Below are positions 40,588-50,285 of a stretch of DNA of 64,000 bases, piece by piece. Source of the stretch: Ignavibacteriaceae bacterium (lineage in GTDB: Bacteria > Bacteroidota > Ignavibacteria > Ignavibacteriales > Ignavibacteriaceae); the NCBI GenBank assembly GCA_014860115.1, contig JACZKK010000039.1, forward strand, positions 37,220-101,219. The letters are read 5' to 3'. Every line of letters begins with the position of its first letter. Position 1 is the stretch's first letter. Below the pieces are notes generated by a model, which saw only the letters and a list, made by a program, of their open reading frames with translations, was not told the origin of the DNA and searched no databases. The position numbers were made by a program, and so were the translations under genes.

Positions 40588-40783
40588 AATTAAGTATTTA
40601 TCAGCCAGAGGCTGATGAGCCTTTGGCTCAAAAGAACAATAAAAAGTGATTCAAATATATGAATTATAGATTCTTTGTCAATGAGATAATTATTCAAAGT
40701 CGAAAGCTTATTAAAATCCTTACCTTTAAAACACGTTCAGATATGGCTAAATTGCTTAATCTAAAAACAAAGGACTTTGGAAT

Positions 40784-41758
40784 ATGATAGTAGTAACGGG
40801 CGGTGCGGGATTTATCGGAAGCGCAATAGTTTGGCGACTAAATGAACTTGGTGAAAATAAAATAATAATTGTTGATGAGTTGGGAGTTGAAGACAAATGG
40901 AAGAATCTTGTCCCGCTGAAGTTTGATGATTTCATTCATAAGGATGACTTTATCTCAATGATACTTGAGCAAAACATTCCTTTCGAAATTAGCTCTATAA
41001 TTCATATGGGTGCGAATTCCTCAACCACAGAAAAGGACGCCGATCATCTTTTCTCAAATAACTATCTTTACACACAAGAGCTTGCAAAATATTGTCTCGA
41101 AAAAAACATTCGCTTTATTTACGCTTCTTCTGCTGCTACTTATGGCGATGGTTCATTAGGATTTGATGATGATGTAAGTAAACTCGAAACCCTGCGCCCT
41201 TTAAATATGTACGGCTATTCAAAACAATTATTTGATCTTTGGGCAAAACGGAGTGGAGCGATTGAGAAAATTGTGGGGTTGAAATATTTCAATGTTTATG
41301 GTCCGAATGAATATCACAAGGGTGATATGCGATCGGTTGTTCACAAAGCGTTTGAACAAATTCGTGATACGGGTAAGGTTAGATTATTTAAATCTCTAAA
41401 TTCAAAATACAAAGACGGTGAGCAGCTGCGGGATTTCATTTATGTTAAAGATGCTGTCGATATTACTTTGTCCTTTCTCGAGAAACCAGAACTAAACGGA
41501 TTATATAATCTTGGCACCGGAAAATCAAGAACCTGGAATGATCTTGTTGCCTCGATATTCAACTCACTAAACAAGCTAGTAAACATCGAGTATATTGATT
41601 TGCCAGAGCATCTGAAAAATAAATACCAGTATTTCACCGAAGCAAACATGAATAAAATAAAAAAAGCCGGCTACAACATCCCAATTAAAAGCTTGGAAGA
41701 TGGTGTGGCCGACTATGTTAAAAATTATTTATTGGGGAGCCAATATCTCGGAGCCTAG
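40784..41758 (+). CDS. hldD: ADP-L-glycero-D-manno-heptose 6-epimerase
   Basis: MIVVTGGAGFIGSAIVWRLNELGENKIIIVDEL ... FIHKDDF ... KYFNVYGPNEYHKGDMRSV. Confidence 0.92.
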   Translation: MIVVTGGAGFIGSAIVWRLNELGENKIIIVDELGVEDKWKNLVPLKFDDFIHKDDFISMILEQNIPFEISSIIHMGANSSTTEKDADHLFSNNYLYTQELAKYCLEKNIRFIYASSAATYGDGSLGFDDDVSKLETLRPLNMYGYSKQLFDLWAKRSGAIEKIVGLKYFNVYGPNEYHKGDMRSVVHKAFEQIRDTGKVRLFKSLNSKYKDGEQLRDFIYVKDAVDITLSFLEKPELNGLYNLGTGKSRTWNDLVASIFNSLNKLVNIEYIDLPEHLKNKYQYFTEANMNKIKKAGYNIPIKSLEDGVADYVKNYLLGSQYLGA

Positions 41759-41761
41759 ATT

Positions 41762-42049
41762 TTAACGAAAAGAATCCTCGTCTTCTTCCTCGAACAAATC
41801 ATCTTCGTCGTCAGGTAATTCATCTTCTATCAAATCCTCCTCCGAAGGTTCAATTTCAAATGGATTTTCTTCTTCCTCTTCTTCTTCATAAAAATCATCT
41901 TCCTCATCATCAATATCATCCTCGTCTTCGTCCTTTTTTTTACGCTTTGCAGCGAAAAGAGAATATACCTCCTCATCTCGGTTTGGCTGCTGATTAATAA
42001 ATTGATTATCAGACAAGGCTTCTAATAATTCTTTCTCGTTTGATTCCAT
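41762..42049 (-). CDS. highly acidic low-complexity protein
   Basis: intact ORF with long D/E tracts and a short basic patch AAKRKKK. Confidence 0.6.
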   Translation of the reverse strand: MESNEKELLEALSDNQFINQQPNRDEEVYSLFAAKRKKKDEDEDDIDDEEDDFYEEEEEEENPFEIEPSEEDLIEDELPDDEDDLFEEEDEDSFR

Positions 42050-42245
42050 CGAGCACATCTCCCACGTTTAGGTTTGTTTTTCCAAGTTGTTTTCAAAAAC
42101 ACGATTTAATATTTGCAATATAATTTTTATAAACAAATGAATTATTTGTTGCGCCTTAAAATAAAATTTCCTAATTAATCTACAAATACATATTTTCTTC
42201 AAAGCATTATTTTAGCACAGCCAAACAAACAAATTAAGGTTAATA

Positions 42246-42710
42246 ATGAAAATCGCAACCCTCTGTTATGTGATAGATAAAAAGAACAATTCCACTCTGA
42301 TGATTTATAGAAATAAAAAGCAAAATGATTATCACGAAGGAAAGTGGAACGGACTAGGTGGAAAATTCGAACCTGGTGAATCTCCCGAAGAGTGTGCAGT
42401 AAGAGAGATTGAAGAAGAAAGCGGATTGAAAGTTAAATCTGTTAAGATGAAGGGGTTTATAACCTTTCCTCTGTTTGACGGAAATGACGATTGGTTTGTT
42501 TTCCTTTTTACTACTAATGATTTTGAAGGAGAGCTGATAGATTCTCCCGAAGGAAGACTTGAATGGATACCAAACGATAGGCTAACTGAAATTGGTTTGT
42601 GGGGTGGTGATAAAATTTTTATCCCTTGGTTGTTCGAAGAAAAGTTTTTTAGTGCGAAGTTTAATTATGTCGTTGGGAGTTTTATAGATTATTCAGTTGT
42701 GTTTTATTAA
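42246..42710 (+). CDS. NUDIX hydrolase (MutT-like)
   Basis: Nudix box GKFEPGESPEECAVREIEEESGL. Confidence 0.93.
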   Translation: MKIATLCYVIDKKNNSTLMIYRNKKQNDYHEGKWNGLGGKFEPGESPEECAVREIEEESGLKVKSVKMKGFITFPLFDGNDDWFVFLFTTNDFEGELIDSPEGRLEWIPNDRLTEIGLWGGDKIFIPWLFEEKFFSAKFNYVVGSFIDYSVVFY

Positions 42711-42802
42711 TATTTATGAGCCACTAATTCACGAGTTTTTTATTCGTGCATTCATGGCCTTTGCGGTGAAATAATTAAAAAACAAAACAGACAAATAATT
42801 TT

Positions 42803-43645
42803 ATGAACAATTACTTAAATACAAATTACAACTTAAACGATAAAGAAACTGTCTCGGTAATTGATGAGTTACCACTCTGGTCGGCACCATTTGGTTTGAA
42901 GTTGCTTGAGAAAATTAAATACCTTAAAAATATTACCGTGCTTGATATTGGTTCGGGATTGGGATTTCCATTATTCGAGGTTGCTATGCGTCTCGGCAAC
43001 ACCTGCAAATTATATGGAATAGATCCGTGGGAAGCCGCGGTTGAAAGAATTAAAACAAAAATCGCAATTTACGATTTACGCAACGTCGAAATAATCGCCA
43101 GCGTTGCAGAGAACATCCCCTTGCCCGACAATTCTGTTGATCTAATTTTCAGCAACAACGGGTTGAATAACGTCGATGATATCAAAGTGGTCCTGAACGA
43201 ATGTAGAAGAATTTCTAAAGTCGGGTCTCAGCTTGTATTTACTTATAACACCGACAAAACTATGCAAGAGTTCTACTCTGTATTTGAAGAGTTGCTTCGT
43301 GAAAGAAACATGCTTAATGAAATCGAATCTATGAAAAAGCATATTTATAAAAAGCGTAAGCCTGTTGAAGAATATATTCAACTTCTAAATGCAAGTGGTT
43401 ATTATATTAACGAAATATCTCACTACGAGTTTGCATATCGCTTTGTTGATGGAATTGCGATGATTAATCATTTTCTTATAAAACTTGCTTTTATTGATAG
43501 CTGGAAAGAAATGATTCCCGAAGAAAAGAAAACTGATTTTTTCGCAGAGCTAGTTCAAAGATTAAATCGACTTGCACAAAGTAAGGGATTTATAAAATTG
43601 ACTATCCCATTTGCGGTTATTGACTGTGAAAGGGCTAGGGAATAA
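42803..43645 (+). CDS. class I SAM-dependent methyltransferase
   Basis: ITVLDIGSGLGFPLFEVAMRLG ... IPLPDNSVDLIFSNNGLNNV. Confidence 0.88.
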   Translation: MNNYLNTNYNLNDKETVSVIDELPLWSAPFGLKLLEKIKYLKNITVLDIGSGLGFPLFEVAMRLGNTCKLYGIDPWEAAVERIKTKIAIYDLRNVEIIASVAENIPLPDNSVDLIFSNNGLNNVDDIKVVLNECRRISKVGSQLVFTYNTDKTMQEFYSVFEELLRERNMLNEIESMKKHIYKKRKPVEEYIQLLNASGYYINEISHYEFAYRFVDGIAMINHFLIKLAFIDSWKEMIPEEKKTDFFAELVQRLNRLAQSKGFIKLTIPFAVIDCERARE

Positions 43646-44531
43646 GCCGTGTTAGATAATTTATCAGGCATCCCCAGGCAATTGAAATTGCGAGGCTAAT
43701 TAGAAACACCTTAAGAGCCGTCCTAAGTTTTCCATCTTTAAATAAAACAATCGGACCAAACCCGGCGCCCGTACTTAATCCTGCAACCGTTGCACCAAAA
43801 GACAACCCTGTGTGTAAAAAAGCATCTGCTATTGCAATAGATGCCGCACAGTTAGGAATCAAACCGAAGAGAGCTACTGCAATAATCTGAATGTTGGGGT
43901 GTGCCCGAATTGATTTTATGAGATGTTCCGAATCTGAAAAAAACAAAACAAAAGAGATTGCGATGGTAATAATTAAAACCCAAAAATAAATTCTCAGCGT
44001 ACGTTTCAAAGTGTGATAAGCAATTTCTTTGTATTTGGTGTGTTCGAGTTCATGCTTTATTTCAACAGCGTGTGAAGATTTAACTTCGGGTGGTGGTCCA
44101 TCGTATAGCTTATTGCCGAACAGCAAATCAACTGCATATCCTGATATCACACCGATCAATAATTTCAATCCTATGATATAAAGAATCATCATTTCTTCCC
44201 CACGATGCGCAATTAAAACCGGAAGTGCTTCATCGGATGTTGCGAGATAAGTTGCAACAAGTGTCCCTAGCGTTACTCTTCTCGAGAGAAACATCGTTGT
44301 TACAAAGACAGACATTCCGCATTGAGGAATGATCCCTAGAAGTGTCCCGGCGAGAGGTCCGAGCCGGCCGGAAATTTTTAATTTTGAAATTAGATCAAGC
44401 TGCTTTGTGTGAGAGAAGTATTCTAGAATAAAGTACAAAACAAAAAGAACCGGAACCATCAGGTAAGTATCGGCAAGCGAGCCCAGCAGTGTTTCAAGAA
44501 TTCCGGAGTGTTGATGTTGATGCATAGACAA
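43635..44531 (-). CDS. ArsP_2-type permease / putative manganese transporter
   Basis: two repeated halves with GIIPQCGMSVFVTTMFL and GLIPNCAASIAIADAFLHTGLSFGATVAGLSTGAGFGPIVLF. Confidence 0.75.
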   Translation of the reverse strand: MSMHQHQHSGILETLLGSLADTYLMVPVLFVLYFILEYFSHTKQLDLISKLKISGRLGPLAGTLLGIIPQCGMSVFVTTMFLSRRVTLGTLVATYLATSDEALPVLIAHRGEEMMILYIIGLKLLIGVISGYAVDLLFGNKLYDGPPPEVKSSHAVEIKHELEHTKYKEIAYHTLKRTLRIYFWVLIITIAISFVLFFSDSEHLIKSIRAHPNIQIIAVALFGLIPNCAASIAIADAFLHTGLSFGATVAGLSTGAGFGPIVLFKDGKLRTALKVFLISLAISIAWGCLINYLTRLIP

Positions 44532-44565
44532 ATAATAATATATAGGCGGCTGTCTTCTTATAAAA

Positions 44566-45363
44566 TCAAAGCTTGTTTTTTGCTAGAAAATCTCTGATTG
44601 CACTATTAACCATTTGAGGATTTTCGATTGGTGTCATATGCCCGGCATTTGGAACCTCAACAAAGTCCGCTTTATTAATCTTATGAAACATATCCTTCAT
44701 CACCGGGGGTGGCGTCAAAGCATCCTGTTCACCACAAATAATCAGAGTTGGAAGTTTTATTTTGCTCAGGCTTATTGTGGTGTCGGTCCGGCTTAACATT
44801 GCGATCAAGCAGCCTTTTACTCCAATCGGATTGAATTTTGTTGATTTTTCTATAATCTTTTGAAGCCCCTCTTTTTTATTCTGCTTGAAGACCTCGCCAA
44901 AACAATTGGCAATAAATTCTTTCGCAAACGGTGCAAGTCCTTCTTTATTAATTCGTTTTATTCCCGCCGCGCGTTTGAGCTTGCCTTCATTGTTATCTGC
45001 TTCTGATCTTGTGTCACATAAAATTGCCGCGGAAAATTTTTCCTGCATTCTTTCTAAAGCACGGAGGGAAATATATCCCCCCATTGATAATCCGCAAAGA
45101 ATAGGTCTGTTGAGTTTTAGTTCATCAAGTATTGTTTCAAGATCGTCAACAAAAGATTCCATGGTAAATTGTCCGTTACCAGCAGGTGATTCACCAAGTC
45201 CGCGAATATCATATGAAACACACTTATAATCTTTACTAAACTCATCAATCTGTGTCTGCCACATAGTGTGATCAAATGGAAACCCGTGAACAAATATTAT
45301 TGTCTTAGATTCGTTGTTTCCATACAAATACACCGGAAGATCATTAATGATTTTTTTCATCAC
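44566..45363 (-). CDS. alpha/beta hydrolase
   Basis: IFVHGFPFDHTMW; nucleophile elbow CGLSMGGY; AGHMTPIENP. Confidence 0.92.
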   Translation of the reverse strand: MMKKIINDLPVYLYGNNESKTIIFVHGFPFDHTMWQTQIDEFSKDYKCVSYDIRGLGESPAGNGQFTMESFVDDLETILDELKLNRPILCGLSMGGYISLRALERMQEKFSAAILCDTRSEADNNEGKLKRAAGIKRINKEGLAPFAKEFIANCFGEVFKQNKKEGLQKIIEKSTKFNPIGVKGCLIAMLSRTDTTISLSKIKLPTLIICGEQDALTPPPVMKDMFHKINKADFVEVPNAGHMTPIENPQMVNSAIRDFLAKNKL

Positions 45364-45481
45364 CGCCCTCTAAAATTTTTGTTATGTCCGAATGAAATTT
45401 AATTCTTTATGCCTTATTATTCATATAAGAAAATAAAAGTTTTTATTACTTACCCGTCAAAGAATTTATTAAGGGCTGAAA

Positions 45482-46954
45482 ATGAAAGTTGCTTTTGTCA
45501 CCACAGAGTGTGTTCCGTACGCAAAGACCGGCGGTCTTGCCGATGTTGCAGGCTCTCTGCCTGCCGAGCTCGTAAAGCTTGGCTGCGAAGTTAAAATTTT
45601 CCTTCCCAAATATTCTCTGATTGACGAGAACCGGCATGGTTTAAAGCACAATTGGGATATTAGCGAAATGCCAATCAGGATTAATGGGGTCATCCGGTCG
45701 GTTCACGTTTATCAAAGTAAGCTTCCCAATACAGATATCAATGTATATTTTGTCGACTGTCCGCATTACTTCTATCGACATATAATCTACACTAACGATC
45801 CTGATGAAGATGAAAGATTTATTCTCTTTTCAAAGGCGGTTATAGAAACATTGCAAAGACTGCAATGGGCTCCCGATGTGATCAACTGCAATGACTGGCA
45901 AACAGGTTTGCTGCCGCTTTTCATAAAAGATAATTATAGTTGGGACAGACTTTTCGATAATACCGCAACGCTTTTTACGATTCACAATATCGGTTATCAA
46001 GGATTATTTTCTAAATCGGTTTTGTTCAGTGCGGAGATAAGGGAAGGTCTGTTTTATCCGGGCGGACCTATTGAGCAGGATGGTGCTGTTTCTTTTATGA
46101 AAGCAGGAATATCTTTTGCCGATATAATAAATACTGTTAGTAATACGTACGCACACGAAATTCTAACGCCTGAATATGGTGCTGGCCTCGAAGCAACATT
46201 AGTACAAAGAGAAGCTGATTTATTTGGAATACTCAATGGCGTTGATTACAATATCTGGAATCCGGAAACAGACAAACATCTTCCATATCATTATACCATT
46301 AATGACTTTAGCGGGAAGTATCTCAATAAAAAATATCTTCTCAATCATTTTGGCATTAAACCAGATGAAAACATTCCGCTGATAGGGATTGTATCAAGAA
46401 TGGTGGTTCAAAAAGGATTTGATATTTTTGCCGACGCAATCAATGAGATGATGAGTCTTGATGCGCAATGGATAATTCTAGGAAGTGGTGAGGACCGATT
46501 TGAAGAATTGTTCCGCAAACTTTCAAATCTGCTTCCCGGTAAAGTCGGTACATACATCGGTTATAACAATGAGCTATCTCATCTGATCGAAGCTGGTGCT
46601 GACATGTTTTTAATGCCTTCAAGATACGAGCCTTGCGGGCTGAATCAGATTTACAGCTTGAAATATGGAACGGCTCCGATTGTAAGAAAAACCGGAGGCC
46701 TCGCCGATACCGTAAAAGATTGGGACGAGCAAAATCATTTTGGATTTAAAGACGGTAACGGATTTTCATTTTATGATTATTCCGGATTTGCACTATACAA
46801 ATCAGTAGAGAGAGCCGTTAATGTTTTTAAGCATAAAGATATCTGGAAGAAAATTCAAACGAATGGTATGAAGTTAGATTTTAGCTGGACGCGTTCTGCG
46901 GAGAAGTATTTAGAACTCTATAAATTAGCTGTGGAAAATCGTCAGCGACTATAA
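45482..46954 (+). CDS. glgA: glycogen synthase
   Basis: VTTECVPYAKTGGLADVAGSLPAEL; MPSRYEPCGLNQIYSLKYGTAPIVRKTGGLADTV. Confidence 0.97.
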   Translation: MKVAFVTTECVPYAKTGGLADVAGSLPAELVKLGCEVKIFLPKYSLIDENRHGLKHNWDISEMPIRINGVIRSVHVYQSKLPNTDINVYFVDCPHYFYRHIIYTNDPDEDERFILFSKAVIETLQRLQWAPDVINCNDWQTGLLPLFIKDNYSWDRLFDNTATLFTIHNIGYQGLFSKSVLFSAEIREGLFYPGGPIEQDGAVSFMKAGISFADIINTVSNTYAHEILTPEYGAGLEATLVQREADLFGILNGVDYNIWNPETDKHLPYHYTINDFSGKYLNKKYLLNHFGIKPDENIPLIGIVSRMVVQKGFDIFADAINEMMSLDAQWIILGSGEDRFEELFRKLSNLLPGKVGTYIGYNNELSHLIEAGADMFLMPSRYEPCGLNQIYSLKYGTAPIVRKTGGLADTVKDWDEQNHFGFKDGNGFSFYDYSGFALYKSVERAVNVFKHKDIWKKIQTNGMKLDFSWTRSAEKYLELYKLAVENRQRL

Positions 46955-47002
46955 AACTTTTCAAACCAATTTAATTATTTCAAACATCGATTCTATCCCT
47001 CA

Positions 47003-47515
47003 ATGTCACTTCTTAACGTAGAAATAAAAGCGAGAACAACAAAGCAAGAAACGATTAGAGAGATACTAAAATCTAACAAAGCGGATTTTAGAGGTGTTGA
47101 TCATCAGGTTGACACATACTTTAAGGTTGCTTCTGGTCGCCTAAAGCTAAGAAAGGGAAACATTGAAAACCATCTTATTTATTATGAAAGAGAAAACACT
47201 CGCGGTCCCAAAAAATCCACTGTTATGCTCTATAAAAACAACCCCGATTCTAACTTAAAGGAAATGCTGGTAAAATCTCTTGGTGTTCTTGCTGTGGTAG
47301 ATAAATACAGAGAGATTTATTTTATTGATAATGTTACGTTTCATTTGGATAATGTTGTGGGACTAGGATCATTTGTTGAGATAGAGGCAATTGACAAAGA
47401 TGGAACTATCGGAAACGAAAAATTGCTGGACCAGTGTAATTACTATCTTAACCTTCTTCTTATCTTAAAAGAAGATTTGATTGAGACCTCCTACAGCGAC
47501 TTGCTTCTGCATTAA
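47003..47515 (+). CDS. CYTH-domain / class IV adenylate cyclase-like protein
   Basis: NVEIKART...QVDTYFKVASGRLKLRKGNIENHLIYYERENTRGPKKS. Confidence 0.87.
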   Translation: MSLLNVEIKARTTKQETIREILKSNKADFRGVDHQVDTYFKVASGRLKLRKGNIENHLIYYERENTRGPKKSTVMLYKNNPDSNLKEMLVKSLGVLAVVDKYREIYFIDNVTFHLDNVVGLGSFVEIEAIDKDGTIGNEKLLDQCNYYLNLLLILKEDLIETSYSDLLLH

Positions 47516-50220
47516 AAACTAATTGCGTGTCCGATTGAAAAGTAAAATAGAACATCGCCCCAAACAAAAGAATCTTCTGTCAAACCCTGGCTAATGATAA
47601 AACTTCTGCCGATTGAAAAATCAGCCGGGCCAATTGGTGTGTCAAATGAAATTGCTCCGCCGATTCCATGTCTTAAATCCTTAAACCTGATTTGTTCCTG
47701 TTCCGCCCAGGTAGAACCGATGTCGTATCTGAACCATGCATATGTATCAAAAAATATTTTAAACGGAAGCTTATATTGATACATTAGTGAAGTGAGAAAA
47801 ATTTGTCTTCCTCTGAATTCATTTTCGTGAGCACCAAAAAACGAATATAGGCCTCCCTGTGTGAATTGTTCACTTAGCGGAAGGGTTTTATCTCCAAAGC
47901 CGATCTGTAGTTTGGGAGAAAAAACATGTTGGGAAGCAAACTTAAAATAATATCTCAGTTCAGAATTGAACAGCAAATAACTTTCATCACCGCCCAGAAA
48001 ACTTTGTGCGGTTTCATAAAAACCATTGAAATAAAGACCATCTTCGGGATAGGGATATTTGTTTTGGCTATCGACAATGCCGCCAATTCTCAAACTCACT
48101 ATTTTGGTATCATAGGGGCTTACAACTGAACCCTCTTTGTTTTTTATCTCATCATATTGATATTTGCCTGTGAATATAAGCTTGCCAAACTTTTCCAGCT
48201 GGGTTCCGACAGAAAGAGAGCCACCGTAAAAAATCTGCCTGTATTTTCCTGTATAACTACTGCTAAAGGTGTTGCCAGTCTCAGAGTTTGTTTGTGTATA
48301 TACATCTATATCATTGAATTTATAATATGCACTAAGCTTATAAGTAAAATATGTATCAAGGATTCTGTATGATATGTGTTCAAGAATATATGCTCTGTTG
48401 CTAGCTCCGCCAAAAAGAAAAAGTCCGAGTTCTGTTCCGGAATAGAAAAGATTAACGTCTCTAAAATCCACAGCAAACTGAGCGTTGTAGGTATTATCAA
48501 CCAGAAAGCCGATTTTTAACAAGCTTGATATTTTCTCGTTTACATCTAAATTAAGTGTGGTTCCGTTTCTATTTTGATCGACCGACAAACTAATGTCTTC
48601 AAACAGCCCGGTTGCTCTGAGTCTCATCAGACCCTCTTCCAGATTAGAGTATACTAATTTATCCCCCACCTTTACTTTAAACTCCCTGTCAATAACTGTT
48701 TTGCTTGTCTCGCTGCTAATATTAATTCTTGATATTGTGCCGGCATTAAAATCCAGACTTAATTTTCCTGTTGCAACATCGAAATTATGACTTCTTAATT
48801 CGAATAAAACTAAGCCCCGTTTTTTATAATCCATGATTAGCTTTCTAACCACATCGAAGACAACCTTGCCATTAAATGGTTTGTCTTTAAGTTCTTTAGT
48901 TAAATAACCGACACCGGACGAATCAATTGTCCCGTCTGAAAATATTTCAATTTTTTTTATTGTGGGAGTAAGTGTATAGTCAAAACTTATTTTGGTTGAA
49001 TCGCCTTCATGTTCAATGGAAACCGATAACGAATCGAGTCTTCCTGTTTTATAAAGTTCTGTCATATCTTCGAAAACCTCAAAGCTCGAAACAGAATCCA
49101 TTAAAGAATACTTTTGCAAATAAGGGTTTTCAAAATCGCCAGCGTTTGATTCTGACTTAACGTTTTTTATCCAAAAAAGATTTGTTTCTGAACTCGCTTT
49201 TGTTACAGAATCAATTTGTGCTTTAATTGCTGGAACTAATCTTTTTGTGTAATGGTAACCGGCTAATATTAAAGAGTCTATGTTTATAAAGTCCGTTGAG
49301 GACCACCGGTTTAAGTTGGGTTGTAAATGAAAATTTGCATTTAATAATTCTGCCTGCTCAAGTCTTTTCATCGGAATGCTAACAACTTGATCCGCAATGT
49401 TCCAGGGAAGTTCCAGTTCTTCATCATTTCGCAAATTACTTGTGGTATTAACCGCTATGACATAATTAACGCCCATATCCAACACCGCGTTAACTGGAAT
49501 GTTAGAAACAAGTCCGCCGTCTACCAAGGTTAGTGAGTCCACAATAATAGGCGCGAGGAGAAAAGAAACACTAGAGCTTGCTCTCATCGCCCTCGCAAGT
49601 GAACCGCTTGACAATATTACCGGGTTGCCATCAATCAGGTTGGTGCAAACAGCCCTATATCTAATAAATAAATCATCAAAACTATTTTCGGAAATAACCG
49701 GGGAAGACAAGCATAATAATGTTAAGTAATTTGAAAGTCTTATTCCCTCATTAAAGGAAGTTGGCAACACGGGACTAAAGCCATTAAGCCTTACGGTAAA
49801 TAAAGATCTGTCTTCGTTGATCTTTTGATCAACAAAAAGCTCTCTTCTTTCGGATGGGTTGTTTATTAATAACAGTTTGTCCCAATCTGTATCCATAACT
49901 ATCGAATCCATTTCGTCTACGGTAAAGCCAGAAGCATATATGCCGCCAATAATGCTGCCCATGCTTGTTCCTGCAATTGCTCCAATATTAATACCTGCTT
50001 CTTCCAGAGCTCTGATAACGCCAATTTGCGCAAACCCACGAGCACCACCACCGCTTAATGCAAGACCAATCACCGGCTCAGTTTCTAAAACATTTTGATT
50101 AAGCCCATATGGAAGATTAATCGTTTTCGTTTTAAGATAGATTGTTTTTGCTTCCTGCGCATTTAGAAAAGGAAGGAACAGGAGAAAAATCAAGATTAAT
50201 ATTTGCTTAAATAAGTTCAC
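47512..50220 (-). CDS. patatin-like phospholipase with POTRA and outer-membrane barrel (PlpD/type Vd-like)
   Basis: GLALSGGGARGFAQIGVIRALEEAGI, GTSMGS, DGGLVSNIPV; C-terminal BamA/Omp85-like barrel. Confidence 0.92.
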   Translation of the reverse strand: MNLFKQILILIFLLFLPFLNAQEAKTIYLKTKTINLPYGLNQNVLETEPVIGLALSGGGARGFAQIGVIRALEEAGINIGAIAGTSMGSIIGGIYASGFTVDEMDSIVMDTDWDKLLLINNPSERRELFVDQKINEDRSLFTVRLNGFSPVLPTSFNEGIRLSNYLTLLCLSSPVISENSFDDLFIRYRAVCTNLIDGNPVILSSGSLARAMRASSSVSFLLAPIIVDSLTLVDGGLVSNIPVNAVLDMGVNYVIAVNTTSNLRNDEELELPWNIADQVVSIPMKRLEQAELLNANFHLQPNLNRWSSTDFINIDSLILAGYHYTKRLVPAIKAQIDSVTKASSETNLFWIKNVKSESNAGDFENPYLQKYSLMDSVSSFEVFEDMTELYKTGRLDSLSVSIEHEGDSTKISFDYTLTPTIKKIEIFSDGTIDSSGVGYLTKELKDKPFNGKVVFDVVRKLIMDYKKRGLVLFELRSHNFDVATGKLSLDFNAGTISRINISSETSKTVIDREFKVKVGDKLVYSNLEEGLMRLRATGLFEDISLSVDQNRNGTTLNLDVNEKISSLLKIGFLVDNTYNAQFAVDFRDVNLFYSGTELGLFLFGGASNRAYILEHISYRILDTYFTYKLSAYYKFNDIDVYTQTNSETGNTFSSSYTGKYRQIFYGGSLSVGTQLEKFGKLIFTGKYQYDEIKNKEGSVVSPYDTKIVSLRIGGIVDSQNKYPYPEDGLYFNGFYETAQSFLGGDESYLLFNSELRYYFKFASQHVFSPKLQIGFGDKTLPLSEQFTQGGLYSFFGAHENEFRGRQIFLTSLMYQYKLPFKIFFDTYAWFRYDIGSTWAEQEQIRFKDLRHGIGGAISFDTPIGPADFSIGRSFIISQGLTEDSFVWGDVLFYFSIGHAISF

Positions 50221-50285
50221 TGTTCAAAATTAAAAAAAGGATTTTAAAGAAGATGTGACTTTTGCGGTATACGTAAACTTTTAAG

